From Alistipes sp. dk3624 (GTDB lineage: Bacteria; Bacteroidota; Bacteroidia; Bacteroidales; Rikenellaceae): a DNA stretch of 64,000 nucleotides. Where the stretch lies: NCBI RefSeq assembly GCF_009557455.1, contig NZ_CP045651.1, positions 744,001-808,000 on the forward strand, written 5' to 3'. The position numbers and the translations under genes were made by a program. The notes under the pieces are model-generated. The model had not been told where the DNA came from, did not search any database, and worked only from the letters and a program-made list of their open reading frames with translations. Positions within the stretch are counted from its first letter, which is position 1, and every line of letters begins with the position of its first letter. Of the stretch, positions 25,810 to 34,412 are shown piece by piece.

Positions 25810-26211
25810 ATGCGAAAAAACAAAGGCGGCAGCGGCGGTTCGAAAGACGTGAAAACCTACCGCTACACGTTCCGGCTGAACGAAGCCCAGAACGCAAAAT
25901 TTCTGAACATGCTCGACAAATCGGGCGCAACGAACAAATCGAAATTCATTCTCTCCCGGATTTTCGGCTGAGACTTTAAAGTCGTGAAGATCGACAAGGC
26001 GGCTTACGACTATTACAACCGCCTGACCTCGCTGTTTACCCTGATGCGGTCGGTGGGTGTAAACTACAATCAGGTCACAAAAGCGATTCACACCAATTTC
26101 AACGAGCGCCGCGCGGTCGCCCTGTTAGCCCGGTTGGAAAAATACACCGGGGAGCTTCAAACGCTCGACCGTAGCGTGATCGAACTTACCCGTCAATTCG
26201 AGCAAAAATGA
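25810..26211 (+). pseudogene. Mobilization accessory protein (MobA-type) with in-frame TGA
   Basis: A 133-codon frame starting MRKNKGGSGGSKDVKTYRYTFRLNEAQN (ribbon-helix-helix-like N-terminus). A TGA at 25969-25971 (codon 54, after SRIFG) interrupts it; the same frame continues DFKVVKIDKAAYDYYNRLTSLF...VGVNYNQVTKAI, the conserved Bacteroidota MobA C-terminal block. A GTG at 25984 could restart translation. The stop overlaps the relaxase start (ATGA), so the pair was coupled. In intact elements this protein helps the relaxase bind oriT. Confidence 0.75.
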
Positions 26212-27644
26212 TTGGAATAATAAGCAGAGGCGGCAGCAACCTGTACGGTGCGCTCATGTATAACGCGGAGAAAGTAAATGCGGGACAGGCCGATTTACTG
26301 TTCGGAAACCGCGTAGCCATGCCGTCCGATCCGTCCGCGCCGTTCGACATGCACCGCGCCATGCGAAGTTTCGAACCGTATATGAACTCCGGCCATAACC
26401 TGACTAAAACCGTTTTCCACGCTTCGCTCAATCCCGATCCCAAAGACGAGCTGACGGACGAACGGCTGACCGTTTTCATGCAGGAATACATGCAGCGCAT
26501 GGGCTACGGCGATCAGCCCTATTACGTGTTCCGACACCGGGACATCGACCGCGAACACGTACACATCGTTTCGGTGCGGATGCGCGAGGACGGGACGAAG
26601 ATCGACGACTACAAGGAAGTCCAAAACCGGTCTGTCCCGATTCTCAAAGACATGGAACGTACATACGGCCTGCACCCGTCCGACAGGCAGGCCGTGCAGG
26701 ATTTGGGACGAATCAAAAAAGTGGAATACGGCCATGAAAACCTCAAACAACAAATATCTTCGGTCGTGCGGTTGCTGACCCAGCAGTATAAATTCGGATC
26801 GTTTCCAGAACTCAATGCGCTGCTGAACCTGTATAACGTCGGTCTGGAAGAACGCAAAGGGGAACACCAGGGCCAGCGTTATCACGGCCTCGTCTATTCG
26901 GCCCTGAACGACAAAGGGGAACCCGTCGGCGTTCCGATCAAATCCAGCCGGATCGGGAAAGACGTGGGATTCGAACGGTTGGAGAAAAAGCGACTGTCCG
27001 ATTTGGAGAAATACATCGGCTCGGCAGAACTCAAATCCCGCACCCGCGACGAAGTGATCCGCGCCATGCACGAATCCCGCACCAAAGGCGAATTTACGGA
27101 ACACCTGAAACGGCGCGGCATCGACGCGCTGTTCCGGGAAAACGCCAGCAGCGGGCGCATCTACGGCGTGACCTTTATCGACCACAATACGAAAATGGTG
27201 CTTAACGGTTCGCGGTTGGGTAAAAACTATTCGGCCAACGTCTTTCAGGAGTTGTTCAACAATCCCCGCGCGGATCGGGCGGCGCTGTTGCCGAAGCTGC
27301 CGCAGGTACGAAACGCACAAACCCCGAAAACCGTGCAGTCGCCGGAACAAAAAACGCAAACCCCCAAAATCGTCCCGGCATTACGCGCAGATCCGCCGCA
27401 AGGAAAAACGCCGGTACAGCCGCAGACCATCCCACAGGCGGAGTGCCCCATCAGCATGGCGAACGCGCCGCAGCGGGCGACCGTCCCGGACGATCCCGTA
27501 TCGTCGCTTCTGGGAGCACTCGATTTCGTGGCCGTTGGACTGGAAAACGAACCGCTGCCGCCCGACGAACTCGACGAGATACGCGAAAATCTGGCCCGCA
27601 AGTACCGACGCAAGAAAAAGAAAGGACATACCATGCAACGGTAA
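26208..27644 (+). CDS. Relaxase/mobilization protein (MobB-type)
   Basis: 478 residues. N-terminal relaxase domain with GGSNLYGALMYN and, near residues 108-120, the metal-binding triad in FRHRDIDREHVHIVSVR. These enzymes nick oriT and stay bound through a tyrosine during transfer. The C-terminal 120 residues are Pro/Gln-rich and probably disordered. It overlaps the accessory gene by 4 bases and is followed by a terminator. The reading frame is intact, so the element may still be mobilizable in trans. Confidence 0.9.
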   Translation: MIGIISRGGSNLYGALMYNAEKVNAGQADLLFGNRVAMPSDPSAPFDMHRAMRSFEPYMNSGHNLTKTVFHASLNPDPKDELTDERLTVFMQEYMQRMGYGDQPYYVFRHRDIDREHVHIVSVRMREDGTKIDDYKEVQNRSVPILKDMERTYGLHPSDRQAVQDLGRIKKVEYGHENLKQQISSVVRLLTQQYKFGSFPELNALLNLYNVGLEERKGEHQGQRYHGLVYSALNDKGEPVGVPIKSSRIGKDVGFERLEKKRLSDLEKYIGSAELKSRTRDEVIRAMHESRTKGEFTEHLKRRGIDALFRENASSGRIYGVTFIDHNTKMVLNGSRLGKNYSANVFQELFNNPRADRAALLPKLPQVRNAQTPKTVQSPEQKTQTPKIVPALRADPPQGKTPVQPQTIPQAECPISMANAPQRATVPDDPVSSLLGALDFVAVGLENEPLPPDELDEIRENLARKYRRKKKKGHTMQR

Positions 27645-27650
27645 ATAAAA

Positions 27651-27678
27651 AAGCCGGGCGGATCGCTCCGTCCGGCTT
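27651..27678 (+). terminator. Hairpin after relaxase
   Basis: AAGCCGG(G)CGGA pairs with TCCG(T)CCGGCTT around TCGC, 7 bases after the relaxase stop. The only T run nearby is on the minus strand (TTTTTTATTT), so it may serve both directions. Confidence 0.65.
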
Positions 27679-27750
27679 GGGCCGTCGCCGTTTTCATTGA
27701 TTATCAGGTTAGTGGGCAAACGGTTCGTACCATGATGAGGATATCAATAA

Positions 27751-27830
27751 GGGAACGGGCATTGCGGAGCCCGTTCCCCGCCGATTTGTCCGGAATCGGA
27801 AAGTAAGCCTGATTACGAACCGGACAAATC
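27751..27830. terminator. Two nested/adjacent inverted repeats between convergent genes
   Basis: GGGAACGGGC / GCCCGTTCCC (27751-27778) and GATTTGTCCGG / CCGGACAAATC (27783-27830) lie just beyond the stop of the next minus-strand gene. Convergent terminators are the likely role. Confidence 0.5.
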
Positions 27831-27834
27831 TGCT

Positions 27835-28302
27835 TTATAGCTGTAAAACGCCGAGTCTTTGAACGGCCTCTCTTAGCTGAGATAGCATTTCGGGCAGGGC
27901 TTTGAAATGCAGGATAGGAAACGTCAGGAAATAAAACCGCTTTTTATTCATTTCCACGATATAATGCAGGGCTTCCTGAAACGGAAAGAAATCTTCGATG
28001 ACCTTCTCGTAAGGTGTAGCGTACGAATCATCGTTGAGAATCGCGGCGTAAATCTTGTCGTGATGACCGTAGGCGCACGCATAAACGGCGAACGGCAGGG
28101 TGCTGTCCGGATCGGCTTTGCCGTCGGCCATGTCGGAGATTAATTGCTGCGGGTCGGGCGCGACCCATGCTTCCAGCACCTCGTCGGGAATTAAATTGTA
28201 CCCGACGGTCGTAACATCGTGGTTCCGGAAAAAGTCGAGGCTCCACCTGAAATTGGCGGCGGCGACCGGCGAACCTTTGAATTGTGGATTTTTCGTTTTC
28301 AT
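27835..28302 (-). CDS. Hypothetical protein of the mobile element
   Basis: 155 residues, soluble, no signal. Not recognised. It opens MKTKNPQFKGSPVAAANFRWSLDFFRNHD and has a His/Asp-containing middle (YACAYGHHDKIYAAIL). GC content matches the relaxase rather than the AT-rich cargo. It follows the SLOG-like gene on the same strand after 131 bases and may be co-transcribed with it. Confidence 0.65.
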   Translation of the reverse strand: MKTKNPQFKGSPVAAANFRWSLDFFRNHDVTTVGYNLIPDEVLEAWVAPDPQQLISDMADGKADPDSTLPFAVYACAYGHHDKIYAAILNDDSYATPYEKVIEDFFPFQEALHYIVEMNKKRFYFLTFPILHFKALPEMLSQLREAVQRLGVLQL

Positions 28303-28433
28303 AATTATTTAAATAAAATGGTTAATAAAAAAAGCACAAACTTTATTTGTCTTTAACAATCAAGGCAACGCCAATCGCCTGCGCAGCAAAGACAAGTTCG
28401 GTTCGTGCCCTGTTTAAACATAATACATCACTT

Positions 28434-29039
28434 TTATTTTATCTTCATTATCTCCGAAATCAGTCGCTCATCCGCTTTGTTGTTATACTCCTGTGCGTCG
28501 TCGCACAGATTCAGAATCGTCATATCCCGCTTGCGGGCTAAATCCACCGTGTAGGCCGTGCCGCCGGACTGCCCATCGTAGTAGCACACCAGTGCAGACG
28601 CATGATCGAGCATCGCCCGGTTGCGCTCATGGAAACACGACCGCGTACAGGTATCATGCAGGCAGACGCGCCGATCTGCTGCGGCCAGCACTGCCGAATG
28701 AAGTTCTTTAAACTCGTAGGGAAAACCTTTCGCCTGCCCCCGGAACGGCACGACGGCGATCAGCCGCAGGTCGGGCATGTGCTTTTTCAGCGACAGTACC
28801 GCCAGCCCCGCCCACAGGTCGAAACCCGTAGCCATGCCGCAGAGGAAAGTATTGTAACCCTGATCGCGCAGCAGCAGTACGGCGCTTGCCGTGCGCCGGA
28901 CGATACGCTCGCGGACGGACGTGTAATCGGCATCCGTTTCCGTCAGTTTGATTTTTTCCTTTCGGTAGCCCGAAAAAGCTACCGCATGCGACGGGTCGAT
29001 GTCGTTCAGGATTTGCAGTTTATCATATTCGATTCTCAT
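28434..29039 (-). CDS. SLOG-family (DUF1273-like) nucleotide-binding protein
   Basis: About 201 residues from MRIEYDKLQILND; an upstream in-frame ATG at 29051 abuts a T7 run and seems less likely. Rossmann-like: AVAFSGYRKEK (family signature), FLCGMATGFDLWAGLAVL, LIAVVPFRGQ, ALVCYYDGQSGGTAYTVDLARKRDM. SLOG proteins bind nucleotides or nucleotide-derived signals; in defence systems some act as sensors or effectors. DUF1273 members are common passengers of Bacteroidota mobile elements, and role here is unknown. A structured RNA-like element lies directly upstream. Confidence 0.8.
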   Translation of the reverse strand: MRIEYDKLQILNDIDPSHAVAFSGYRKEKIKLTETDADYTSVRERIVRRTASAVLLLRDQGYNTFLCGMATGFDLWAGLAVLSLKKHMPDLRLIAVVPFRGQAKGFPYEFKELHSAVLAAADRRVCLHDTCTRSCFHERNRAMLDHASALVCYYDGQSGGTAYTVDLARKRDMTILNLCDDAQEYNNKADERLISEIMKIK

Positions 29040-29146
29040 AGCGGTAAGCATAAAAAAAGGCCGAACGTCCGAAACGTTCCTGTAAACGCTCCGGGGTTCG
29101 GCCCATCCAATCTAATGTTATTATGAAAAATTGCTCGTAGAGCCAT
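29036..29146 (-). CDS. Possible 36-residue leader ORF upstream of the SLOG gene
   Basis: ATG at 29144-29146, stop TGA overlapping the SLOG start as ATGA. It reads MALRAIFHNNIRLDG... and ends GLFLCLPL. The frame spans the hairpin plus T7 at 29052-29103. It could be a regulatory leader peptide or a chance frame through an RNA element; no ribosome site supports it. Confidence 0.25.
   Translation of the reverse strand: MALRAIFHNNIRLDGPNPGAFTGTFRTFGLFLCLPL
29052..29103 (-). ncRNA. Structured RNA-like element 1 (M0), next to SLOG start
   Basis: On the minus strand GGCCGAAC...CCGG...CGTT/AACG...GTTCGGCC closes with a perfect 8-bp outer stem and is followed by seven T directly before an ATG. It resembles an attenuator and shares its layout with the three elements upstream. 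Confidence 0.5.
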
Positions 29147-29229
29147 AAAAAAGGGGGACGAAGCTCAGGCGATTCAGTCCACCGTGCACACGAAGTTACC
29201 CGCGCAACCGCCTGCCGGGAACGCCCCCC
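29147..29229 (-). ncRNA. Structured RNA-like element 2 (M1)
   Basis: Outer stem CGTCCCCC with GGGGGGCG (one mismatch), inner stem CAGGCG/CGCCTG, conserved CCGGCAGGCGGTTG, and a T6 tract on the minus strand. Length about 80 nt. Confidence 0.55.
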
Positions 29230-29330
29230 GGAAAAGAAGAAGTAGTTAATAAAGGCCGGAAACAACCGTTTTGCCCCGCAGCCTGACCGTGTTATAGAAC
29301 ATCTATCGAATAAATAATTGGAATATCCCG

Positions 29331-29406
29331 AAAAAAGGGGGACGTACCCAAGCAATCGTACCCATACGCCTTTAACGACAACTGCTTGCCGGATTGCACG
29401 TCCCCC
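29331..29406 (-). ncRNA. Structured RNA-like element 3 (M2)
   Basis: Outer stem GGGGGACGT/ACGTCCCCC perfect over 9 bp, inner stem CAAGCA/TGCTTG perfect over 6 bp, conserved CCGGCAAGCAGTTG, and a T6 tract on the minus strand. The best-formed copy; its inner stem differs in sequence from M1 yet keeps pairing. Confidence 0.55.
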
Positions 29407-29800
29407 GGCTATGAAAAAATTAGTAAAAAAGGGTAATGTAATAAGCCGGAACGCTGCCGAGTGTCTACTAACGGTTTTCATCGGACATGAAAACAAATCG
29501 GTGCGTGTCCGGCCTATATCGGTGTGGGTAAAAGAAATATCGGAAAGGGAGTGCGACGGCACGGGATTGCCCGGCCTGCCGCCCCCACAGGAACAGGCGA
29601 ACGCCGCGCACTCCCTTAGTTTTCGGTTTGGAAATACGGGGCTTTCCCGAACGCTCGGATCGGAATACGCCGCGCATGGCCGGAGTTCTCCGGCTGCGGA
29701 TAAATGACAGGGTTTCGATTTTGGCCGTAACATAGTAACCGGGATAGAAGTTGATACTTCATTCGATTTCCCGGCGTCCGGCCCGTTGCGGTAAGGCAAT

Positions 29801-29890
29801 AAAAAAGGGCGAGGACGCTTGGACAATCCCTTTGGGTCGGCCTTACGATGCCTTCTCCGGTAATCATCCTTACGCCCAAGCCCGCCCCGA
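29801..29890 (-). ncRNA. Structured RNA-like element 4 (M3), divergent
   Basis: GCTTGG/CCAAGC pairing near the ends, CCGGAGAAGG in the middle and GCCC followed by T6 on the minus strand. Its 3' half aligns loosely with M2 (TCGT..AAGGC...GATTG...CGTCC). Confidence 0.4.
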
Positions 29891-30972
29891 CAGCACGTGC
29901 CGGGGCATAGCTCAGGTTTCAGACAATTTTACGCCGGACTAAACCTGTTATATCGCTATAACAGTTCGTAAGTTTACCCAAAGGCATAAAGGTGTCTTAA
30001 CCTTTACAATATGTTACGATCTAAACCGTATTGTGACCACACAAAGATAGCATAACTTTATAATTTTTAAAGTTTCCTATCCGTCGAAAAAAAGAACGTG
30101 AGCATCATTGTGACAAATACCACCCTAAGGCTCTGGTAAACCTACTGAGAATATAAGCACAAGATGCCCACGCCTATGCGTGGAATCAAAATCGGATGCC
30201 CCGCATTAGGCGTAGGCCAATGCGTGAGGGCTTTTCTTGTGCTTCGTCTCTCAAAATGTACCAGATTTTAAGGGCGGACAAAGCCAACAACCCACCTATT
30301 TCGGCGAATCATTGTTCAAATATACGAAACAAATTGCAATGAACAACGACCGAGTATTCCGATTTTGTGTCTTTTTAAGAACTTTTTTGCTTTTTTCGCT
30401 ATTTCGGGCATTTTTCTGATTCGCAATTTGTTCGGACCAAATTGGACCGGAAAGGAAATGTCCCGTTTCGGATAAAGCGGCCAATCTCCCGGACCAAATG
30501 CGGTACGCGGGTTCAGGCAGTTTTGTATGTAAGATGTGGGAAAGGGCACGGGCCGAAACAGTCCATGCCGGGCGAGGGAATGGACTATTTGTTACGGATC
30601 ATGCGCCTGTCGGCACACCTGTCACTATCTGCAATAGTCTCCATAATCAATCAAGTTTGACGTAATGATAACGGGTCAAACTTACGGATTATTTTCAAAA
30701 AACACATATTATACAACAAAAAAGAGCGTCTTTTCGAGAATGATCTTGTGTTTGATTAACTATTATCATCAATTGATTCTCCATAGAAACAGGTTATTAG
30801 AAATACTTTTTCAACACGAGTATACCCTGTTTGATTAGTATATAGGCATCCTGACGATCTTGTTTCCCTTAAATATCCATTGAATACATGATTTTACTAT
30901 GTTGATTAATCACCAAACAGGAATATAAATTTTGTTCGTATATTTAGTAGATAAATTATATTTGAAATCAAA
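29891..30972. other. 1.1-kb non-coding stretch of the mobile element
   Basis: No gene supported. It changes from GC-rich to strongly AT-rich toward the CHAT gene. It contains a structured RNA-like sequence at 30155-30244 (separate entry) and an AT-rich leader of about 300 bases before the CHAT start, in which I see no exact consensus promoter. Confidence 0.5.
30155..30244 (+). ncRNA. Candidate structured RNA with closing stem and two hairpins
   Basis: A perfect 10-bp closing stem AAGCACAAGA / TCTTGTGCTT holds two hairpins, CCACGC-CTAT-GCGTGG and CGCATT...AATGCG. This multi-branched fold in 90 nt is unlikely by chance. No promoter was identified; strand is uncertain because the fold is nearly symmetric. 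Confidence 0.45.
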
Positions 30973-33471
30973 ATGGAGAAACTTAAAGAGTTAATAATTA
31001 AATTTCATGACTTGCTTCGTTATGAGAGACTTAATGATTGCCATTTTCATTACGAGTCAGACATTTTGAGCCTTTACAAAGATATACTTTCAACATTAGT
31101 CGAATCTCATCCTAATTATTGGGATTATTATCCGAAATTTCTTTACAGTTTAGAAGAAAATTCATCGCCGTCGCTTTTATATTCAATAAAAATTTTCTTA
31201 GATCTCTTTGATTCTATTCTAATAGAAAAAAAATTAATGCGATTAAACCTATCTATAACAAAATATAAGTGGAGTGGTAAAAGTGTAAAAAAGTATATGA
31301 ATATTTTTCTTGAAGATGGATACACGAGAAACAAGAGTCAACGGTTATCAGAGGAATATTTCAATCTTGATTTGCTAAAAGATGTTGAAAAGATTGAACT
31401 CATATCATTCTTTAGAGATACGCTTCACTATCAAGGCGAAAAAATCAATTGGAATAATGAAGATGTAGAAACAGCACTTATGTATGTAATTCCACTAAGG
31501 CAACTTCTTTTATACTTTAAGATGCCAGAGTTATTTTACTTCCTTGCCGGAAGTGTAGTCGAAAGACTGTCGACGTCCGAGTTTTATCAAATAAACCGAG
31601 ATTTTGTTGAAGAAATCATCATGGCGTCCTATAAGGATAAAGTTCCTGAATTAGGTTTTGTGAATGCGTTTAAGGCATATTCAAATGCTAATAGCATTCA
31701 TGCATCATTAATGTTCGTCAATTTAAGTCTAGTTGCGAGTCTTATAAAAAAGCCGCCGTATCATCACGAGTTCGTTTTAGAAATAGGTAGACAAGTAATT
31801 CGGTTATTCAGAAATGTAGGGCTAGTAAAGTTTATTTTGCCATTATATCAAAAACTTCAACATAATCTAAATCTTAGTGATTACGAAAAAAACATATTGG
31901 CTCATGCTTATTATTCATCACTTATTGCCGACCACACAGATGGCCTGCCAGATATACTGTTAGATTTCTTAAGAAAGGAAAGAGAAACATTATTTAAAGA
32001 TGGTATCCACAGTGCTATACCTTGGCTGACATTATTGTACAATATAAGACGGATCTATCCTGATGCCGATTTTTCTCCAACGGGACTAGGCTTTTTCGTA
32101 AATGTGTTCGAATCAATAGTGCCTCATGAAAGCATAAATCGTATTAAGGATATATTAACAGGAGATAGCACAATGCTCAAATCTAGAATTAAGGAATCGT
32201 TGATAAAGTTAAATGAAACTAGAAATACATCCGATTTTGTCTATGATAATGAAATATCACTCACTATAGCCAGTCGCCTTATTCAAGAAAGTTTCAAAAA
32301 CTATGATAATGCAGGTTTCATTCTCGCAATGATGCTAAAATCAGATTTTAGTATCTTATTTCGCCCTAAAGAAGTAATAGGAACAATGCCGCTTAAATTA
32401 CCTAAATTAGATTTAAACGATTTTGATTTATTATATGAGCACCAAGATGACTTTAATGCAGCACTCCAATTAAAAGAAAATACAGCAATACTGTGGATTG
32501 GCTTTTCGGAAAGTAAAATATATACACTGACATTACACAATAAAGAATATGGTTTTTCATTACAGGATCAATGGGATTACGATAAATATTTGCAATTACT
32601 AAAACAGGATTACTTCTTCGATTTTAGTTTTGCCTTTACAATTAAAGAAAAAGGAGAAGTAAGATTGATAACAAATGAAGAATATATCAACCAAAGCAAT
32701 GAAGTAAAAAAAGAGCTACAAAGTTTTTCTTTACTAATAAATAAGAATATAGAAAGTATTTATCTCGTGAAAGACTTGGAGATATCTGGCTATCCTCATA
32801 ACCTTTTATTAGACGAAAATAAAAACTTTATTGCGTTAAGAATGCCAATAACAAATGTATTATCAACAGAATGGTTATTATTTAGAACAAAAAACTCTAT
32901 TCTTTTACGTAATTATTCAAAATCAATATGGATTCCTATCGAAAGCGGGGATCTAACTATAAATTATCTATATAACAATATTGAAAATACATTAAATAAA
33001 TATCAGTTTCAAATTAATACTCAGTCTGAAATGCTTGAGAAAATGTCTTCAGATATAAACATAGTTTGTTCGCATGGTGCTCAAAATATCTCCGAGACAC
33101 ATCTCATATTCCAAGAAGGAACAAAAAACTGTGATGTTAGTTCAGTTATTAGTAATGGCAAAATCTTAATCTTTTTTGTTTGTTATTCCGGATCAATGAA
33201 AACAGAATCTTTTCGAAATAGTATAGCTTCAGTTGTTCTCCAAGCAATTGCACTCGGCTATGAAGCCATTATTGCTCCTTGCTGGGGGTTAAATGCATCC
33301 ATTCCTGAAATTTGGCTTCCTATTTTTTTAGAGTCAATGGATAATGGCTATGAAATACAACAAGCTGTTTTTAAGGCAAACATGAAAGTGTTCGAACAAT
33401 ATTCAACTCCTGCCGCATGGGCCTGTTTACATCTTTATGGAAATCCCAAACTAAAATTAGATATTTCATGA
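30973..33471 (+). CDS. Large CHAT-domain (caspase-like) putative protease, cargo of the element
   Basis: 832 residues, very AT-rich (Lys, Asn, Ile) compared with the rest of the element, so separately acquired. The first 550 residues are helical and unrecognised, with no signal or membrane segment. The last 140 look like a CHAT peptidase: His701 in VCSHGAQ, and Cys737 in IFFVCYSGS, followed by AIALGYEAIIAPCWG and AWACLHLYGNP, the usual end of the fold. CHAT proteases act in several bacterial immune systems as death effectors activated by partner proteins. No partner gene is adjacent. A single-gene defence role is a reasonable inference, not shown. Confidence 0.75.
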   Translation: MEKLKELIIKFHDLLRYERLNDCHFHYESDILSLYKDILSTLVESHPNYWDYYPKFLYSLEENSSPSLLYSIKIFLDLFDSILIEKKLMRLNLSITKYKWSGKSVKKYMNIFLEDGYTRNKSQRLSEEYFNLDLLKDVEKIELISFFRDTLHYQGEKINWNNEDVETALMYVIPLRQLLLYFKMPELFYFLAGSVVERLSTSEFYQINRDFVEEIIMASYKDKVPELGFVNAFKAYSNANSIHASLMFVNLSLVASLIKKPPYHHEFVLEIGRQVIRLFRNVGLVKFILPLYQKLQHNLNLSDYEKNILAHAYYSSLIADHTDGLPDILLDFLRKERETLFKDGIHSAIPWLTLLYNIRRIYPDADFSPTGLGFFVNVFESIVPHESINRIKDILTGDSTMLKSRIKESLIKLNETRNTSDFVYDNEISLTIASRLIQESFKNYDNAGFILAMMLKSDFSILFRPKEVIGTMPLKLPKLDLNDFDLLYEHQDDFNAALQLKENTAILWIGFSESKIYTLTLHNKEYGFSLQDQWDYDKYLQLLKQDYFFDFSFAFTIKEKGEVRLITNEEYINQSNEVKKELQSFSLLINKNIESIYLVKDLEISGYPHNLLLDENKNFIALRMPITNVLSTEWLLFRTKNSILLRNYSKSIWIPIESGDLTINYLYNNIENTLNKYQFQINTQSEMLEKMSSDINIVCSHGAQNISETHLIFQEGTKNCDVSSVISNGKILIFFVCYSGSMKTESFRNSIASVVLQAIALGYEAIIAPCWGLNASIPEIWLPIFLESMDNGYEIQQAVFKANMKVFEQYSTPAAWACLHLYGNPKLKLDIS

Positions 33472-33819
33472 TTTACTATCCCAAAATATAATTAGCTTTG
33501 AATTTCTAATCTATTAATCTATATGAGTTTGAGAAAATACCTTATATCTGATTGATACATGATATTGTGCATCAAGTCAAAAAATGACAATTATGCTTTA
33601 TCATAATTTTTTGTTTAATGTTTTAATAGAACAATGTTCGTTATTGAGTAAATATTTTTATATTTGCGAATACAGACTGATTTAGCAAGGCAAGGTACAT
33701 TCATGTAATGAGCAAAAGCCAGAAGTATAAAGCGACTGGCATAGTGCAAAATCGGAGAAAAACGGGAAAGACATCTTTATAAAAGACTGAAATACACCAC
33801 ACTGTAAAAATTGCAAAAT
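33472..33819. other. Non-coding DNA between CHAT gene and attR
   Basis: 348 bases, no open frame of note. A TATATTTG matching the Bacteroidota -7 element lies near 33659, reading toward attR, without a clear -33. After circularization such a promoter could read into the integrase end. Confidence 0.4.
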
Positions 33820-33834
33820 TCCTTGTTGAGGAGC
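33820..33834 (+). repeat. attR: right attachment repeat
   Basis: Exact 15-base copy of the tRNA-Asn 3' end (22615-22629) with unrelated flanks on both sides, marking the right end of the element. Confidence 0.85.
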
Positions 33835-33843
33835 TTAAAAATC

Positions 33844-33876
33844 AAGCACTTGCAAATTCCTTTGCAAGTGCTTTTT
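33844..33876 (+). terminator. Strong terminator, probably the displaced tRNA-Asn terminator
   Basis: AAGCACTTGCAAA / TTTGCAAGTGCTT, 13 bp perfect with a 4-base loop and then T5, starts 10 bases beyond attR. It follows no gene here, but would directly follow tRNA-Asn if the element were removed. Confidence 0.8.
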
Positions 33877-33999
33877 CATTGAATACTCAATGTGCCTTGC
33901 GTAAGTTTTAAACTCTGTCCTTTCTCTTTGTGTTGCCTATGTTATTATTGCCAACCTACACAGGACACGTAATTGGGAATGCAATCCCCGCCCGGCCGT

Positions 34000-34300
34000 T
34001 TATTTCCGACCTTTCTTCCCACGTTTCACCCTTTTAATTAACGCTTCAGTCAGACTGTCGAGGTAGGGTTTCAGAACTCCGTGCCGCTGGTTCATCTTGA
34101 TATTACCGGCTTCCTCAGGACTCATTTGATACCGTTGCGTTCCTGCATCAAATGGCGATGGTAGGTACTGACATAACGGGAAAATCCGTTGAGAGTCCCC
34201 CCGCACTGCCGGCATATCTCGATATAGGAGAGGTCGGTGGCTGCGTACAATTCAGTGTCGGATGATATTTTGCTTCCATCTCCAGCTTGCACTCTCTTGT
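34000..34300 (-). pseudogene. Frameshifted remnant of a Bacteroidota HTH protein
   Basis: Three frames must be joined: TRECKLEMEAKYHPTL, then ELYAATDLSYIEICRQCGGTLNGFSRYVSTYHRHLM, then MSPEEAGNIKMNQRHG. Each join needs one added base (near 34253 and 34121). The central part resembles an HTH protein frequent in Bacteroidota genomes; function unknown. The C-terminus (KRVKRGKKGRK) differs from relatives and may be a fusion junction. Confidence 0.5.
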
Positions 34301-34412
34301 CCGGTTACATTTGTTCTCTTTTAAGGCTGCTCCGATTTTATTCTACTTTTCCCGTTGATACACAATTTACTTACATCACCGCTAATCGTCAAATTTGATT
34401 CTTCTCCCATGA

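Larger units (their letters stand above)
22630..33834. mobile_element. Integrative mobilizable element in tRNA-Asn (11.2 kb)
   Basis: Bounded by the 15-base direct repeat. It begins with a tyrosine integrase 240 bases inside the left end, continues with excisionase-like HTH genes, a GATC repeat array, an oriT-like region with a MobA/MobB pair, and ends in cargo: a SLOG-like gene, a field of structured RNA-like elements and a CHAT-protease gene. A hairpin terminator just beyond the right repeat is probably the tRNA's own terminator, displaced by the insertion. No conjugation genes are present, so transfer would depend on a helper. Two of its genes have in-frame stops. Confidence 0.85.

Noticed and set aside
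29411-29707. 98-codon frame MKKLVKKGNVISRNAAECLL
   Set aside because: It runs straight through the M4 hairpin, shows no family, and has a competing long frame on the other strand; structured DNA explains the open frame better.
29023-29826. 267-codon minus-strand frame across the RNA-like elements
   Set aside because: Overlaps the SLOG start and several perfect hairpins; composition is Arg/Pro-rich as expected for a chance frame in GC-rich DNA.
29052-29890. Integron attC-like cassette array
   Set aside because: No integron integrase and no R-box consensus; T tracts on one strand fit RNA terminators better.
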